From Pseudomonadota bacterium (GTDB taxonomy: Bacteria > Pseudomonadota > Alphaproteobacteria > Caulobacterales > Caulobacteraceae): a DNA stretch of 8,056 bases. The position numbers and the translations under genes were made by a program. Shown piece after piece: positions 1-6,463 of this stretch; within the stretch, counting starts at the first letter, position 1; every line of letters begins with the position of its first letter. The notes beneath the pieces are model-generated. The model saw only the letters and a list, made by a program, of their open reading frames with translations. It made no database searches and was not told the DNA's origin. The stretch covers positions 1-8,056 of the forward strand of contig JAEZHG010000092.1 of NCBI GenBank assembly GCA_023436945.1. Direction: 5' to 3'.

Positions 1-1
1 C

Positions 2-337
2 GTCGAGATGCTGCGTAAGGAAGTGGCCCAGTTCGGTGACAAGATCGAGGTTCGCCCCTTCTCGAGCCTGCTGATGCACTTCGCCGAAGAACTTGAGGCC
101 AACTGCATTGTGCGCGGCCTGCGCGCGGTGGCTGACTTCGAATACGAGTTCCAGATGACGGCGATGAACCAGCGTCTGAACAGCACCATTGAAACCGTCT
201 TCCTGATGGCCGATCCGCGCCATCAGGCGATTGCCTCGCGTCTGGTGAAGGAAATCGCCATGCTGGACGGCAATATCGAAAGCTTCGTCAGCCCTGCGGT
301 CGCCGCCGCTGTGCTGGAAAAAGTCGGCAAGCGTTGA
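2..337 (+). CDS. coaD: Pantetheine-phosphate adenylyltransferase (CoaD), 3' part
   Basis: CoaD transfers AMP from ATP to 4'-phosphopantetheine, the penultimate step of coenzyme A synthesis, in the cytoplasm. The gene is cut by the window edge: about 111 residues are present, and roughly the first 50 of a usual 160 are missing, including the N-terminal nucleotide-binding motif. The visible part is diagnostic. It carries VRGLRAVADFEYEFQMTAMN (the highly conserved substrate- and ATP-contact segment), then ETVFLM, then SRLVKEIA, and a short helical C-terminus ending in EKVGKR. All line up with Escherichia coli CoaD without gaps. The stop is TGA at 335-337. The next gene begins 11 nt later on the same strand, so coaD probably shares an operon with the two cyclophilin genes. 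Identification is secure; only the 5' end is unknown. Confidence 0.97.
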   Translation, partial: VEMLRKEVAQFGDKIEVRPFSSLLMHFAEELEANCIVRGLRAVADFEYEFQMTAMNQRLNSTIETVFLMADPRHQAIASRLVKEIAMLDGNIESFVSPAVAAAVLEKVGKR

Positions 338-348
338 GACTTAAGATC

Positions 349-1188
349 ATGAACAAGCTGATGATTTCTGCCGTTGCGGCGTCGCTCATGCTGGCCGGTT
401 CGGTGCAGGCTCAAAGCAATGACTGGCGCACGGTTGCTCCGGAAAACCTCTGGGTGATCGACACCTCCAAGGGCCGTATCCTTGTGGAACTGGAGCCGCG
501 GCTGGCCCCGAACCACGTGGAGCGTATCCGCACCCTCAGCGACCGTGGCTTCTATGACGGCCTGACCTTCCACCGTGTCATCCCGGGCTTTATGGCCCAG
601 ACGGGTGACCCGCAGGGCAACGGTCAGGGCGGCAGCGACCTTCCTGATATCGCCGGCGAGTTCAGCTTCCGCCGTGGCCGTGATTCAAGCTTCGTTCCGG
701 TAGAGAACACCGGCCCCGGCTATCGCGGCTTCGTCGGTTCGGCTCCGGTGGTGACCCAACCGGACGCCCAGATGTTCATCAATGCCGACATGAAGGTGTC
801 GGCTGTCCCGCTGTTCTGCACGGGTTCGGCGGGTATGGCGCGCGCAGGTTCGCCTAACAGTGCCAACAGCCAGTTCTTCCTGATGTCGGGCCAGAATGAT
901 GCGCTGAACGGTGCCTATACCGTCTTTGGCCGCGTGGTTCAGGGACTGGACGTCATCAAGAACCTGAAAGCCGGTGCTGAAGAAGCCGATGGTGCGGTGG
1001 CCAGCAATCCGGACACCATGACCCGCGTGCGTATGGCCTCGAGCCTGCCGCAGAACGAGCGCCCGAATGTGCGCGTTGCCGTGGCTGGCAGCGCACCCTT
1101 CATGGCCGCCGTCGAAGCCGCGCGTTCGGCCAAGGGTGCGAACTTCAACATCTGTGATGTAGAGGTTCCGGTTCAAACCGGAAACTGA
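349..1188 (+). CDS. Secreted cyclophilin-type peptidyl-prolyl cis-trans isomerase, first copy
   Basis: A cyclophilin that should catalyse proline cis-trans isomerisation during protein folding in the periplasm. From ATG 349 it has 279 residues. Residues 1-21 form a signal peptide (MNK, hydrophobic stretch, SVQA then Q), with a likely signal peptidase I site after Ala21. The cyclophilin core runs from about residue 34 to 208. The catalytic segment FHRVIPGFMAQ (74-84) keeps the essential Arg76, Phe81, Met82 and Gln84. NSQFFLM (173-179) and YTVFGRVVQGLDVI (190-203) follow. Between GDP (86-88) and AGMAR (161-165) lie about 70 residues, roughly twice the usual length, and after the core there is an extension of about 70 residues. 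Cys157 and Cys269 are also conserved in the next gene and could form a disulfide. ATG 349 is preferred because it gives a clean signal peptide; a TTG at 334 overlapping the coaD stop is an alternative. No strong ribosome binding site is visible. Confidence 0.9.
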   Translation: MNKLMISAVAASLMLAGSVQAQSNDWRTVAPENLWVIDTSKGRILVELEPRLAPNHVERIRTLSDRGFYDGLTFHRVIPGFMAQTGDPQGNGQGGSDLPDIAGEFSFRRGRDSSFVPVENTGPGYRGFVGSAPVVTQPDAQMFINADMKVSAVPLFCTGSAGMARAGSPNSANSQFFLMSGQNDALNGAYTVFGRVVQGLDVIKNLKAGAEEADGAVASNPDTMTRVRMASSLPQNERPNVRVAVAGSAPFMAAVEAARSAKGANFNICDVEVPVQTGN

Positions 1189-1215
1189 TCTTAACCGTCG
1201 GGGAGGGCGGGAAAG

Positions 1216-2067
1216 ATGATGAAATCCAAGCTGGTGAAGGGCGTTGTGGTGGCGGCCCTTCTGTCTGTTACGGCATCGGCGGCTGTGGCCAATGACGGTA
1301 TGCGCCAGGTCGAGGCCGAGCACCTGTTGGTGATCGACACCAACAAGGGCCGCATCCTTGTCGAGATGAACCCCGACATTGCGCCGCTTCATGTCGAGCG
1401 TATCCGCCTGCTGGCGGGTGAGGGCTTCTATGACAATGTGAAGTGGCACCGCGTCATCGATGGCTTCATGGCCCAGACGGGTGATCCGACCGGAACCGGA
1501 GAGGGCGAGAGCCAATATGAAGACCTGAAGGCGGAGCTGACCTTCCGCCGGATGGAGGGCTCGACCTTCACCACAGTGGCCCAGCCCATGGGGCTTCAAA
1601 TCGGACTGATGGACACGGTTCCTGTGTTTAGCCAGCCTGATCACTACATGGCCCGCTCCAGCGATGGACGCGTGTCGGCATGGGGCACCTATTGCCCCGG
1701 CGTGGCGGGCATGGCCCGTGATGACGACGAGAACAGCGCCAACAGTCAGTTCTTCCTGATGCGATCTGCCTATCCGTCGCTGGACAAACGCTATTCCATC
1801 TGGGGGCGCGTGATTGCAGGGCAGGATGTGGTCGACAGCCTGAAAGCCGGCGCATTGCCCAGCGGTATGGTCGATGGGCCTGACGTGATGCTGCGCGTTC
1901 GTACGGGCGACCAACTGAACCAGAACGAGCGCCCCAGTGTGCGTGTCAGTGACACTCGCTCGGCCCAGTTCGCAGAGCAGGTGGCAACTATACGCGCCGA
2001 ACGCGGGGCAGACTTCTCGGTCTGCGATCTTCCCATTCGGGTTGAAGTTACCGCCACACAGCGTTGA
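1216..2067 (+). CDS. Secreted cyclophilin-type peptidyl-prolyl cis-trans isomerase, second copy
   Basis: A paralogue of the preceding gene, 283 residues, 27 nt downstream, also predicted to be a periplasmic prolyl isomerase. The signal peptide is residues 1-25 (MMKSK, hydrophobic core, AAVA then N). The catalytic segment is WHRVIDGFMAQ (77-87), keeping Arg79, Phe84, Met85 and Gln87, but with Trp where the first copy and most cyclophilins have Phe. NSANSQFFLM (173-182) and YSIWGRVIAGQDVV (193-206) match the first copy. It shares the first copy's long central insertion and the C-terminal extension around NQNERPSVRV (235-244), with Cys160 and Cys270 at matching positions. The start is supported by GGGAGG at 1201-1206, nine bases before ATG 1216; a second ATG directly follows. 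Similarity runs over the full length, including insertion and tail, so the pair arose by duplication of an already extended gene. It ends 14 bp before the convergent ppx stop. Confidence 0.91.
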   Translation: MMKSKLVKGVVVAALLSVTASAAVANDGMRQVEAEHLLVIDTNKGRILVEMNPDIAPLHVERIRLLAGEGFYDNVKWHRVIDGFMAQTGDPTGTGEGESQYEDLKAELTFRRMEGSTFTTVAQPMGLQIGLMDTVPVFSQPDHYMARSSDGRVSAWGTYCPGVAGMARDDDENSANSQFFLMRSAYPSLDKRYSIWGRVIAGQDVVDSLKAGALPSGMVDGPDVMLRVRTGDQLNQNERPSVRVSDTRSAQFAEQVATIRAERGADFSVCDLPIRVEVTATQR

Positions 2068-2081
2068 TATTCAAAACGAAC

Positions 2082-3215
2082 CTATGCCTTTGAAGGCGCG
2101 GTACCTGCGGGAGCTGCGCCTTTTTTGCGTCCACGCCGACGGCGGCGTTTGCGCTTTTTGGGCGCGGCCGGAGGGTCCTGCATAAGGGTGAGCAGCAAGC
2201 CTTCGCGCAGACCACGGTCGGCCACTCGCACCCGCTCGCACGGCCATGCGCGCTGGACAGCCTCAAGAATGGCAGCACCTGCCAGCACTAGATCGGCACG
2301 GTCCGGACCGATGCAGCTTTCCGCCGCGCGGCCTTGGGGACCGAGATGGATCAGGCGGCTGGCCGCTGTCTCGCAATCCTCACGCGTCATCCAGAGCCCA
2401 TCGACCAGATCGCGCTGGTAACGGCGCAGACCGAGGTGGATGCCCGCCAGACTGGTGATCGCGCCCGAGGTGCCGACCATATGGGCGCGGCCTTGGGTAT
2501 AGAGGCCGTGGTATTCGGTATCCTTTGGGGCGCCGACGGAGATGGCGTTGAACACGTCCATCACCATGGCCTCGTACCATTTATCCGGTGATCCGGACGG
2601 CTCGGGATGGCGCTCGGCAAGGGTGACGACACCCATGGGCACAGACATCCATGCAACGGTGTCCTGCGCCTCGCCATTGCGGCGCAGCCATGACAGTTCG
2701 GTCGAACCGCCGCCTACATCTATGACCAGAACCGCATCGCTGGTCGGATCGATCAGGTTGATGCATCCCGCCACCGAAAGACGTGCCTCTTCGGCCGGAT
2801 CGATGATGCGCAGGTTCAGGCCCGTGCCGATGCGAACGCGCTCTATAAACTCGGGGCCATTCAGGGCCGCGCGGCAGGCCTGTGTGGCGACGGCGGCAAG
2901 ATGGTTGGATTTCAGTCCCTTACGGGCGATCCGCTCTGCACATAAAGCCAGCGCCTCATAGGCACGGTCCATGGCCGCATCGTCCAGACGACCCGTGCGC
3001 GAAAGGCCTTCGCCCAGACGCACGATACGGCTGAAGGAATCGACCACGCGAAAACCATCGCGCGCAGGGCGTGCGATGAGCAGGCGGCAGTTGTTGGTCC
3101 CCAGATCGAGCGCCCCGAATAGAGGCGCATCTCGACCTGAATCCCCCGATCTACGGGGCCTCGGGGGCTGGGACCGTTCGTCGCGCCGTTTGGGCGCGCC
3201 AGAGGTCTCCGGCAT
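2082..3215 (-). CDS. ppx: Ppx/GppA family phosphatase (exopolyphosphatase / pppGpp phosphohydrolase), short form
   Basis: A member of the ASKHA-fold Ppx/GppA family, which removes phosphate from polyphosphate ends or converts pppGpp to ppGpp; the sequence does not say which. It has 377 residues. Visible motifs are ALDLGTNNCRLLIA (35-48, phosphate-1 loop), LGEGL (67-71), DPAEEARLS (139-147, with the conserved catalytic-region Glu pair), VLVIDVGGGSTEL (162-174, phosphate-2 loop), VGTSGAITSLAGI (247-259), RADLVLAGAAIL (306-317) and VADRGLREGLLL (331-342). It stops after the two ASKHA subdomains and lacks the C-terminal HD-like domain of the roughly 510-residue E. coli Ppx. Oddities are a polar, Arg- and Pro-rich N-terminus (1-30) and a strongly basic tail, KKRKRRRRRGRKK (353-365). 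ATG 3213-3215 has only a weak ribosome binding site, and the N-terminal 30 residues are not conserved family sequence, so the true start could be downstream. It converges on the cyclophilin operon and diverges from hspQ. Confidence 0.9.
   Translation of the reverse strand: MPETSGAPKRRDERSQPPRPRRSGDSGRDAPLFGALDLGTNNCRLLIARPARDGFRVVDSFSRIVRLGEGLSRTGRLDDAAMDRAYEALALCAERIARKGLKSNHLAAVATQACRAALNGPEFIERVRIGTGLNLRIIDPAEEARLSVAGCINLIDPTSDAVLVIDVGGGSTELSWLRRNGEAQDTVAWMSVPMGVVTLAERHPEPSGSPDKWYEAMVMDVFNAISVGAPKDTEYHGLYTQGRAHMVGTSGAITSLAGIHLGLRRYQRDLVDGLWMTREDCETAASRLIHLGPQGRAAESCIGPDRADLVLAGAAILEAVQRAWPCERVRVADRGLREGLLLTLMQDPPAAPKKRKRRRRRGRKKGAAPAGTAPSKA
2093..2126 (+). terminator. Rho-independent terminator of the coaD-cyclophilin operon, inside ppx coding sequence
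   Basis: AAGGCGCGGT (2093-2102) pairs with the segment 2113-2122 with two G-T wobbles. After one A-A mismatch, CC (2104-2105) pairs with GG (2110-2111) around a TGCG loop. Six T residues follow at 2121-2126. This is a GC-rich hairpin plus U-tract in the right orientation, 25 nt after the second cyclophilin stop. It lies entirely within the last codons of the convergent ppx gene; the T-run is two AAA lysine codons on the opposite strand. Read on the minus strand there is no U-tract after the stem, so it should act in one direction only. Confidence 0.8.
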
Positions 3216-3262
3216 GGGCCGACTTAGGTTGTGGGCGGTCCGAAGCGGCGCCCGTCCCGTAT

Positions 3263-3292
3263 AACCTAGCCCCTAGGGGCAGATTAAGCCAA
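3263..3292 (-). promoter_or_regulatory. Possible ppx promoter with a 12-bp palindrome in the spacer
   Basis: On the minus strand TTGGCT (3292-3287) and TAGGTT (3268-3263) resemble -35 and -10 elements, 18 bp apart and about 50 bp before the ppx start codon. The spacer contains GCCCCTAGGGGC (3269-3280), a perfect 12-bp palindrome. A dyad placed there could be a repressor or activator operator. The promoter match is loose, and the -10 is poor by sigma-70 standards; the palindrome itself is certain. Confidence 0.3.
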
Positions 3293-3332
3293 CCCCTTGT
3301 CTAAGCATTATGACTGATGGTTGGAAAAACCG

Positions 3333-3355
3333 TGTTGTTACAGTTTGCCACAACA
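3333..3355. repeat. Inverted repeat TGTTGT-11-ACAACA upstream of hspQ
   Basis: TGTTGT at 3333-3338 and ACAACA at 3350-3355 are perfect inverted 6-mers, 17 bp centre to centre, about 50-70 bp before the hspQ start. Flanking GTGT/ACAC-like bases loosely extend the symmetry. It is placed where an operator for hspQ (or the divergent ppx) could lie, but a 6-bp repeat may be chance. I see no convincing sigma-32 or sigma-70 promoter for hspQ in 3216-3404, and no small gene there. Confidence 0.3.
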
Positions 3356-3404
3356 AATGACACACTGAGGCGCAACCCTTGGCAATGTTAGGCGTATCCG
3401 TCAC

Positions 3405-3719
3405 ATGACACAGCAACGGACAGCCCTATTCGGTCTCGGCCAACAGGTCAGACACCGTGACCATGCTTTCAACGGCATGGTTATGGATGTTGATGCGCGT
3501 TATGCCGGCCCTGCCGAAGAGACGGGTGATGTCTCTCCCGAGCAGCCATTCTACTCCGTTCTGATTGTCGAGGGCGAGAAGGCCATCATCGCCTATGCCG
3601 CCGAAGAGGCATTGGTCTCATCCGAAAGCGCCGAACCTTTGACCCGCATCGAAGAGAGCCGCTGGTTCAACGTCGATGATTCCGGCCGTCATGCCCCGCG
3701 CAAGCACACCCTGCAATAG
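3405..3719 (+). CDS. hspQ: Heat shock protein HspQ (YccV-like, hemimethylated-DNA-binding domain family)
   Basis: A 104-residue cytoplasmic protein that aligns with E. coli HspQ over its length. The family signature FGLGQQVRHRDHAFNGMVMDVDARY begins at residue 9, and PFYSVLIVEGEKAIIAYAAEEAL (residues 48-70) corresponds to the E. coli segment beginning WYHVVMED. HspQ is a heat-induced small protein. In E. coli it was linked to turnover of a mutant DnaA, and in Yersinia it acts as a specificity-enhancing factor and substrate of the Lon protease. The ATG at 3405 fits the family N-terminus; the ribosome binding site is weak (AGG about 12 nt upstream). It is transcribed alone, divergent from ppx, and ends three bases before the stop of the convergent PhoX-like gene. 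No hairpin with a U-tract is visible between them. Confidence 0.92.
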   Translation: MTQQRTALFGLGQQVRHRDHAFNGMVMDVDARYAGPAEETGDVSPEQPFYSVLIVEGEKAIIAYAAEEALVSSESAEPLTRIEESRWFNVDDSGRHAPRKHTLQ

Positions 3720-3722
3720 GGA

Positions 3723-5156
3723 TCAGACCCTGAAGCGGTCCCACGGGCCGGTGATGGCAATCGTGGCTCCTGGCGAATAGAGGTTCACGAACATCGTCTG
3801 GCCGTCTGGCGAGAAGCAGCAGCCTGCCCATTCATTGCTGCTGTCGTCGGCATCATGGGGCTCGGCATTGCGTGCGATCGTATAGATGCGGCCATCGGGC
3901 ATAACGCCCTTGATGTGGTTGGTGCCGACCTTGCGATCCTCGCAGCCGATGACGTGGCCATTGGGTGCGATGGTGATGTTGTCGACATAGTCCAGAACCG
4001 CAGCGTCGGTGGATTCCACGAACAGTTCGATCTGGCCCGGTTGGCGGGTCTCGGTTTCCTGTCCTTCATTGGGCGAGGGGACATAGCGCATGATCTGGCC
4101 ATGCTGGCCCACGCCACCGCTGGTGCAGGTGAAATAGAGATGGTCGTCGGCCCAGTGGATACCCTCGCCGCGCGCGAACAGGGCGGCCCCCTTGGCATGG
4201 CCACGGCGGTTCAGGTCGCCATTGGGGCTTTCGACGTCGTCCATGTCGATCCACTGGACTGCCAGCTTGTCTCCCTTCTTCCAGAAGACGCTTTCCCAGT
4301 TGCGGGTATCGGCAGAGGGCTGCCCCACGATAGCCAGAGCCTGAAGCCGGCCACCCTTGTCCAGATGGCGCGGATCGACGGGCAGATAGCGATAGAACAG
4401 GCTGTCGCGCACATCTTCGGTCAGATAGACGACACCGGTGCGCGGATCGATACAGGCGGCTTCGTGCTTGAAGCGACCCATCGCCTTGATAGGCTTTGGC
4501 TCGACGCGTCCGGTGGCATTGGCGGGCACTTCGAACACCCAGCCGTGCTCTTGGGGCAGACCGTCCTTTAGCCCTGCGATGCTTTCCTCACAGGTCAGCC
4601 ATGATCCCCACGGCGTCTTGCCACCCGCACAGTTGGTGGCGGTACCGGCAAGCGACAGGTGGCTGCGCTCGATCCGCTTGGTCTTGAGATTATAGACCAG
4701 CGTCGTCGTGCCGCCGCCGAGCGGGTAAACACCGCCTTCAGGATCTGGATAGACGCCATAGACGCTGTCGCGCTCGATACCGTCGGCCAGACGGTGCGCG
4801 GCTCCCCATGCGGACAGGTTGAACTCGTCCGGATCAACCTCGTGGTTGCGAACAAGGATCACGCGGTCCTCGTCCAGAGCGAAGCAGCCCATGCCGTCGA
4901 ACTTGTCAGGCGTCATCAGGCCGTCGCTCATGGTCTCTCCGACCTGCGAAATCACGCGGTAGCTAAAGCCTTCGGGCAGGTCGATCAGCTTGTAGGGATC
5001 GGCCACCATCGGGCCATAGCCAAAGACCTCGTTGCGCGATGTGCCATCAACAAAGCCCTGCGCAAGAGCATCGGCGCGCTTGGCGTATCCGGACAGGGCA
5101 AGGGCGGTGGCGGAGGCCATGAAGGCGCGGCGTGACTGTTTCATAGGGCGGTCCAT
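3723..5156 (-). CDS. Tat-exported PhoX-like phosphatase (DUF839 family)
   Basis: A 477-residue protein of the PhoX/DUF839 beta-propeller family, whose characterised members are periplasmic phosphatases using iron and calcium. A twin-arginine signal, SRRAFMA (8-14), is followed by a hydrophobic stretch and a plausible cleavage site near ALA (30-32). Family motifs in order are NHEVDP (104-109), NCAGGKTPWGSWLTCEES (175-192), FKHEAACIDPRTGVVYLTED (229-248), FARGEGIHW (327-335), YFTCTSGG (341-348), VDNITIAPNGHVIGCED (391-407) and EWAGCCFSPDGQTMFVNLYS (442-461). Cys176 in NCAGG matches the iron-ligand cysteine of PhoX, and several acidic positions fit metal binding. It is shorter than classical PhoX (over 600 residues), so substrate is uncertain and phoX is not assigned. 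It starts 12 nt after the acyltransferase stop, probably one operon; an in-frame ATG at 5144 is an alternative start. No Pho box was recognised upstream. Confidence 0.87.
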   Translation of the reverse strand: MDRPMKQSRRAFMASATALALSGYAKRADALAQGFVDGTSRNEVFGYGPMVADPYKLIDLPEGFSYRVISQVGETMSDGLMTPDKFDGMGCFALDEDRVILVRNHEVDPDEFNLSAWGAAHRLADGIERDSVYGVYPDPEGGVYPLGGGTTTLVYNLKTKRIERSHLSLAGTATNCAGGKTPWGSWLTCEESIAGLKDGLPQEHGWVFEVPANATGRVEPKPIKAMGRFKHEAACIDPRTGVVYLTEDVRDSLFYRYLPVDPRHLDKGGRLQALAIVGQPSADTRNWESVFWKKGDKLAVQWIDMDDVESPNGDLNRRGHAKGAALFARGEGIHWADDHLYFTCTSGGVGQHGQIMRYVPSPNEGQETETRQPGQIELFVESTDAAVLDYVDNITIAPNGHVIGCEDRKVGTNHIKGVMPDGRIYTIARNAEPHDADDSSNEWAGCCFSPDGQTMFVNLYSPGATIAITGPWDRFRV

Positions 5157-5168
5157 GCAGTGCTCAGA

Positions 5169-6428
5169 TTACGCAGGTATGACGGTGGTTTGAACGGTGT
5201 GTGAAACGGGCCGCTTCCTGGGCGTGACACCCAACAAGGCTCCGAAAACCCCGATGCGCTTGGCGATTTCATAGGCCAACAACGATCCCCCAACCGTAAG
5301 ACCCACGACAATGCCCATTTCGGCGAACAACGGAAGTTTCAATTTCTCAACATTAGCGGCCACGACGACAATCAGTGTCTGGTGGATAATGTAGAAGGTG
5401 AAAATCCCGCCACCGAGGTACTTCATCAGCGGTGATGTGCGGTGGATGTGGTGCGCGGCATAGCCAAGGATGGCGACGATGAAGGCCCACTGGTCCACTG
5501 CATAGACGAACCGCATGGTGTTGCGCAGCAGCTCGCCCGGATCGCGGCCATCACTGCCCATGGCCATATAGGTGGCAAAGCTTGCATAGCTGACGAGGGC
5601 AAGCACGAGCGCCAGATGCCTGTATCGCACCATCTGCTCGGTCACACGCGGCGCGGCGACCAGCAGGAAGCCGAACCCATAGGCCGCAAAGCTGAGCGCG
5701 TGGGTATAGAGGTCCTGCACCAGATCGTGCGTCACAGGAAAGCGCGGGAACAGGCCGATACGGATCAGGGCCAGGAAGGCGATGGGCCAGATAAACAGGC
5801 CGGCACCCTTGAGTACGCGCTCCAGTCCCTTGGCCCAGATGTCCGTGCGGTGCTTGGCCATTCCGGCCACCAGCGCGGCGATCAGCCCATAGAACAGCAC
5901 ATAGGCCACGAACCACAGGTGGTTCCACGTCGGGGTGATGATACAGCCCTCCGGCTTGCACCATTCACCCTTGGAGGTGACGTAGCGGACCCAGAAATCG
6001 GCGGTGAAGACATTGTGATAGATGTCGGGGGCCAAGCCGTTGTCGCGTACCATCTGCACGACTTCGAAATAGGTCTGGGGCGGAACGATCACCAGCATGC
6101 CGAACAGCAGCGGCAGGCCAAGCCGTAACAGGCGCGATCCGGCCAGACGCTCTTCGGCTCCAGCGCCCTGCTTGCGATAGTTTTCCAGCAGCAGGCGCGT
6201 CGCCGCACCCGAAACCAGAAACAGCAGCGTCAGTCGCCACGGGCTGGTCAGCCGCATGACAGGCTCCAGCCATTCCTGCGGGCGGGCGCTGTTCACGTGC
6301 CAGTCCCACGGCACATAGAACATGCCGACGTGATAAAGGATGAGCAGGGCAAAGGCCCCGATGCGGATAGCATCCAGATCGTGCCGACGCCCGACGGGGA
6401 TGCTGTTTGCGGTGTGTGCTTGGGTCAT
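5169..6428 (-). CDS. Acyltransferase 3 family integral membrane protein
   Basis: A 419-residue polytopic inner-membrane protein with about ten hydrophobic segments, matching the acyltransferase-3 family (OpgC/OafA-like), which moves acyl groups such as acetyl or succinyl onto extracytoplasmic glycans or lipids. The N-terminal signature RRHDLDAIRIGAFALLILYH (14-33) contains the conserved Arg and the TM1 histidine (His33). Later conserved segments are RLTLLFLVSGAA (65-76), TWNHLWFVAYVL (167-178) and FTFYIIHQTLIV (343-354). Two cysteines, Cys157 and Cys161, lie in a loop that may be periplasmic. The acceptor cannot be told from sequence. ATG 6426-6428 is chosen because the reading frame upstream to 6530 has non-family sequence and would overlap the divergent lytTR gene. 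GAGGG lies unusually close to this ATG. The neighbours suggest control by the divergent LytTR protein and co-transcription with the PhoX-like gene. Confidence 0.88.
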   Translation of the reverse strand: MTQAHTANSIPVGRRHDLDAIRIGAFALLILYHVGMFYVPWDWHVNSARPQEWLEPVMRLTSPWRLTLLFLVSGAATRLLLENYRKQGAGAEERLAGSRLLRLGLPLLFGMLVIVPPQTYFEVVQMVRDNGLAPDIYHNVFTADFWVRYVTSKGEWCKPEGCIITPTWNHLWFVAYVLFYGLIAALVAGMAKHRTDIWAKGLERVLKGAGLFIWPIAFLALIRIGLFPRFPVTHDLVQDLYTHALSFAAYGFGFLLVAAPRVTEQMVRYRHLALVLALVSYASFATYMAMGSDGRDPGELLRNTMRFVYAVDQWAFIVAILGYAAHHIHRTSPLMKYLGGGIFTFYIIHQTLIVVVAANVEKLKLPLFAEMGIVVGLTVGGSLLAYEIAKRIGVFGALLGVTPRKRPVSHTVQTTVIPA

Positions 6429-6435
6429 GCCCTCA

Positions 6436-6463
6436 TTGGCCCTAGAGTGGCTTTTCGGGCCAA
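6436..6463. repeat. Inverted repeat TTGGCCC-14-GGGCCAA in the acyltransferase leader
   Basis: TTGGCCC (6436-6442) and GGGCCAA (6457-6463) are perfect 7-bp inverted repeats ending a few bases before the acyltransferase start codon. In that gene's mRNA they could form a hairpin next to the ribosome binding site; in DNA they could be an operator. On the minus strand the outer TTGGCCC could also serve as part of a -35 with TCTAGGGC as a weak -10. No single reading is decisive. Confidence 0.4.

Noticed and set aside
334..348. TTG start of the first cyclophilin overlapping the coaD stop
   Set aside because: It would give a TTGA overlap, which is possible, but ATG 349 gives a more typical signal peptide; neither has a strong ribosome binding site.
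685..1914. A 409-codon open frame on the minus strand across both cyclophilin genes
   Set aside because: It is antisense to two well-supported genes, is rich in His, Arg and Gly as expected of a reverse frame in GC-biased coding DNA, shows no family motif and no promoter.
3709..3731. Short CCCT/AGGG/CCCT pairings between hspQ and the PhoX-like gene
   Set aside because: Only four base pairs per stem and no U-tract on either strand; not a credible terminator.
3855..4571. A 238-codon open frame on the plus strand antisense to the PhoX-like gene
   Set aside because: It overlaps conserved PhoX motifs on the other strand throughout, and its composition is that of a mirrored frame.
5505..5514. GACGAACCGC inside the acyltransferase gene, close to the LytTR-type repeat
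   Set aside because: A single copy with one mismatch, no partner 21 bp away, and deep within a coding region.
6425..6436. Tiny upstream frame ATG-AGG-GCA-TGA overlapping the acyltransferase start on the minus strand
   Set aside because: Three codons with no ribosome binding site of its own; most likely chance.
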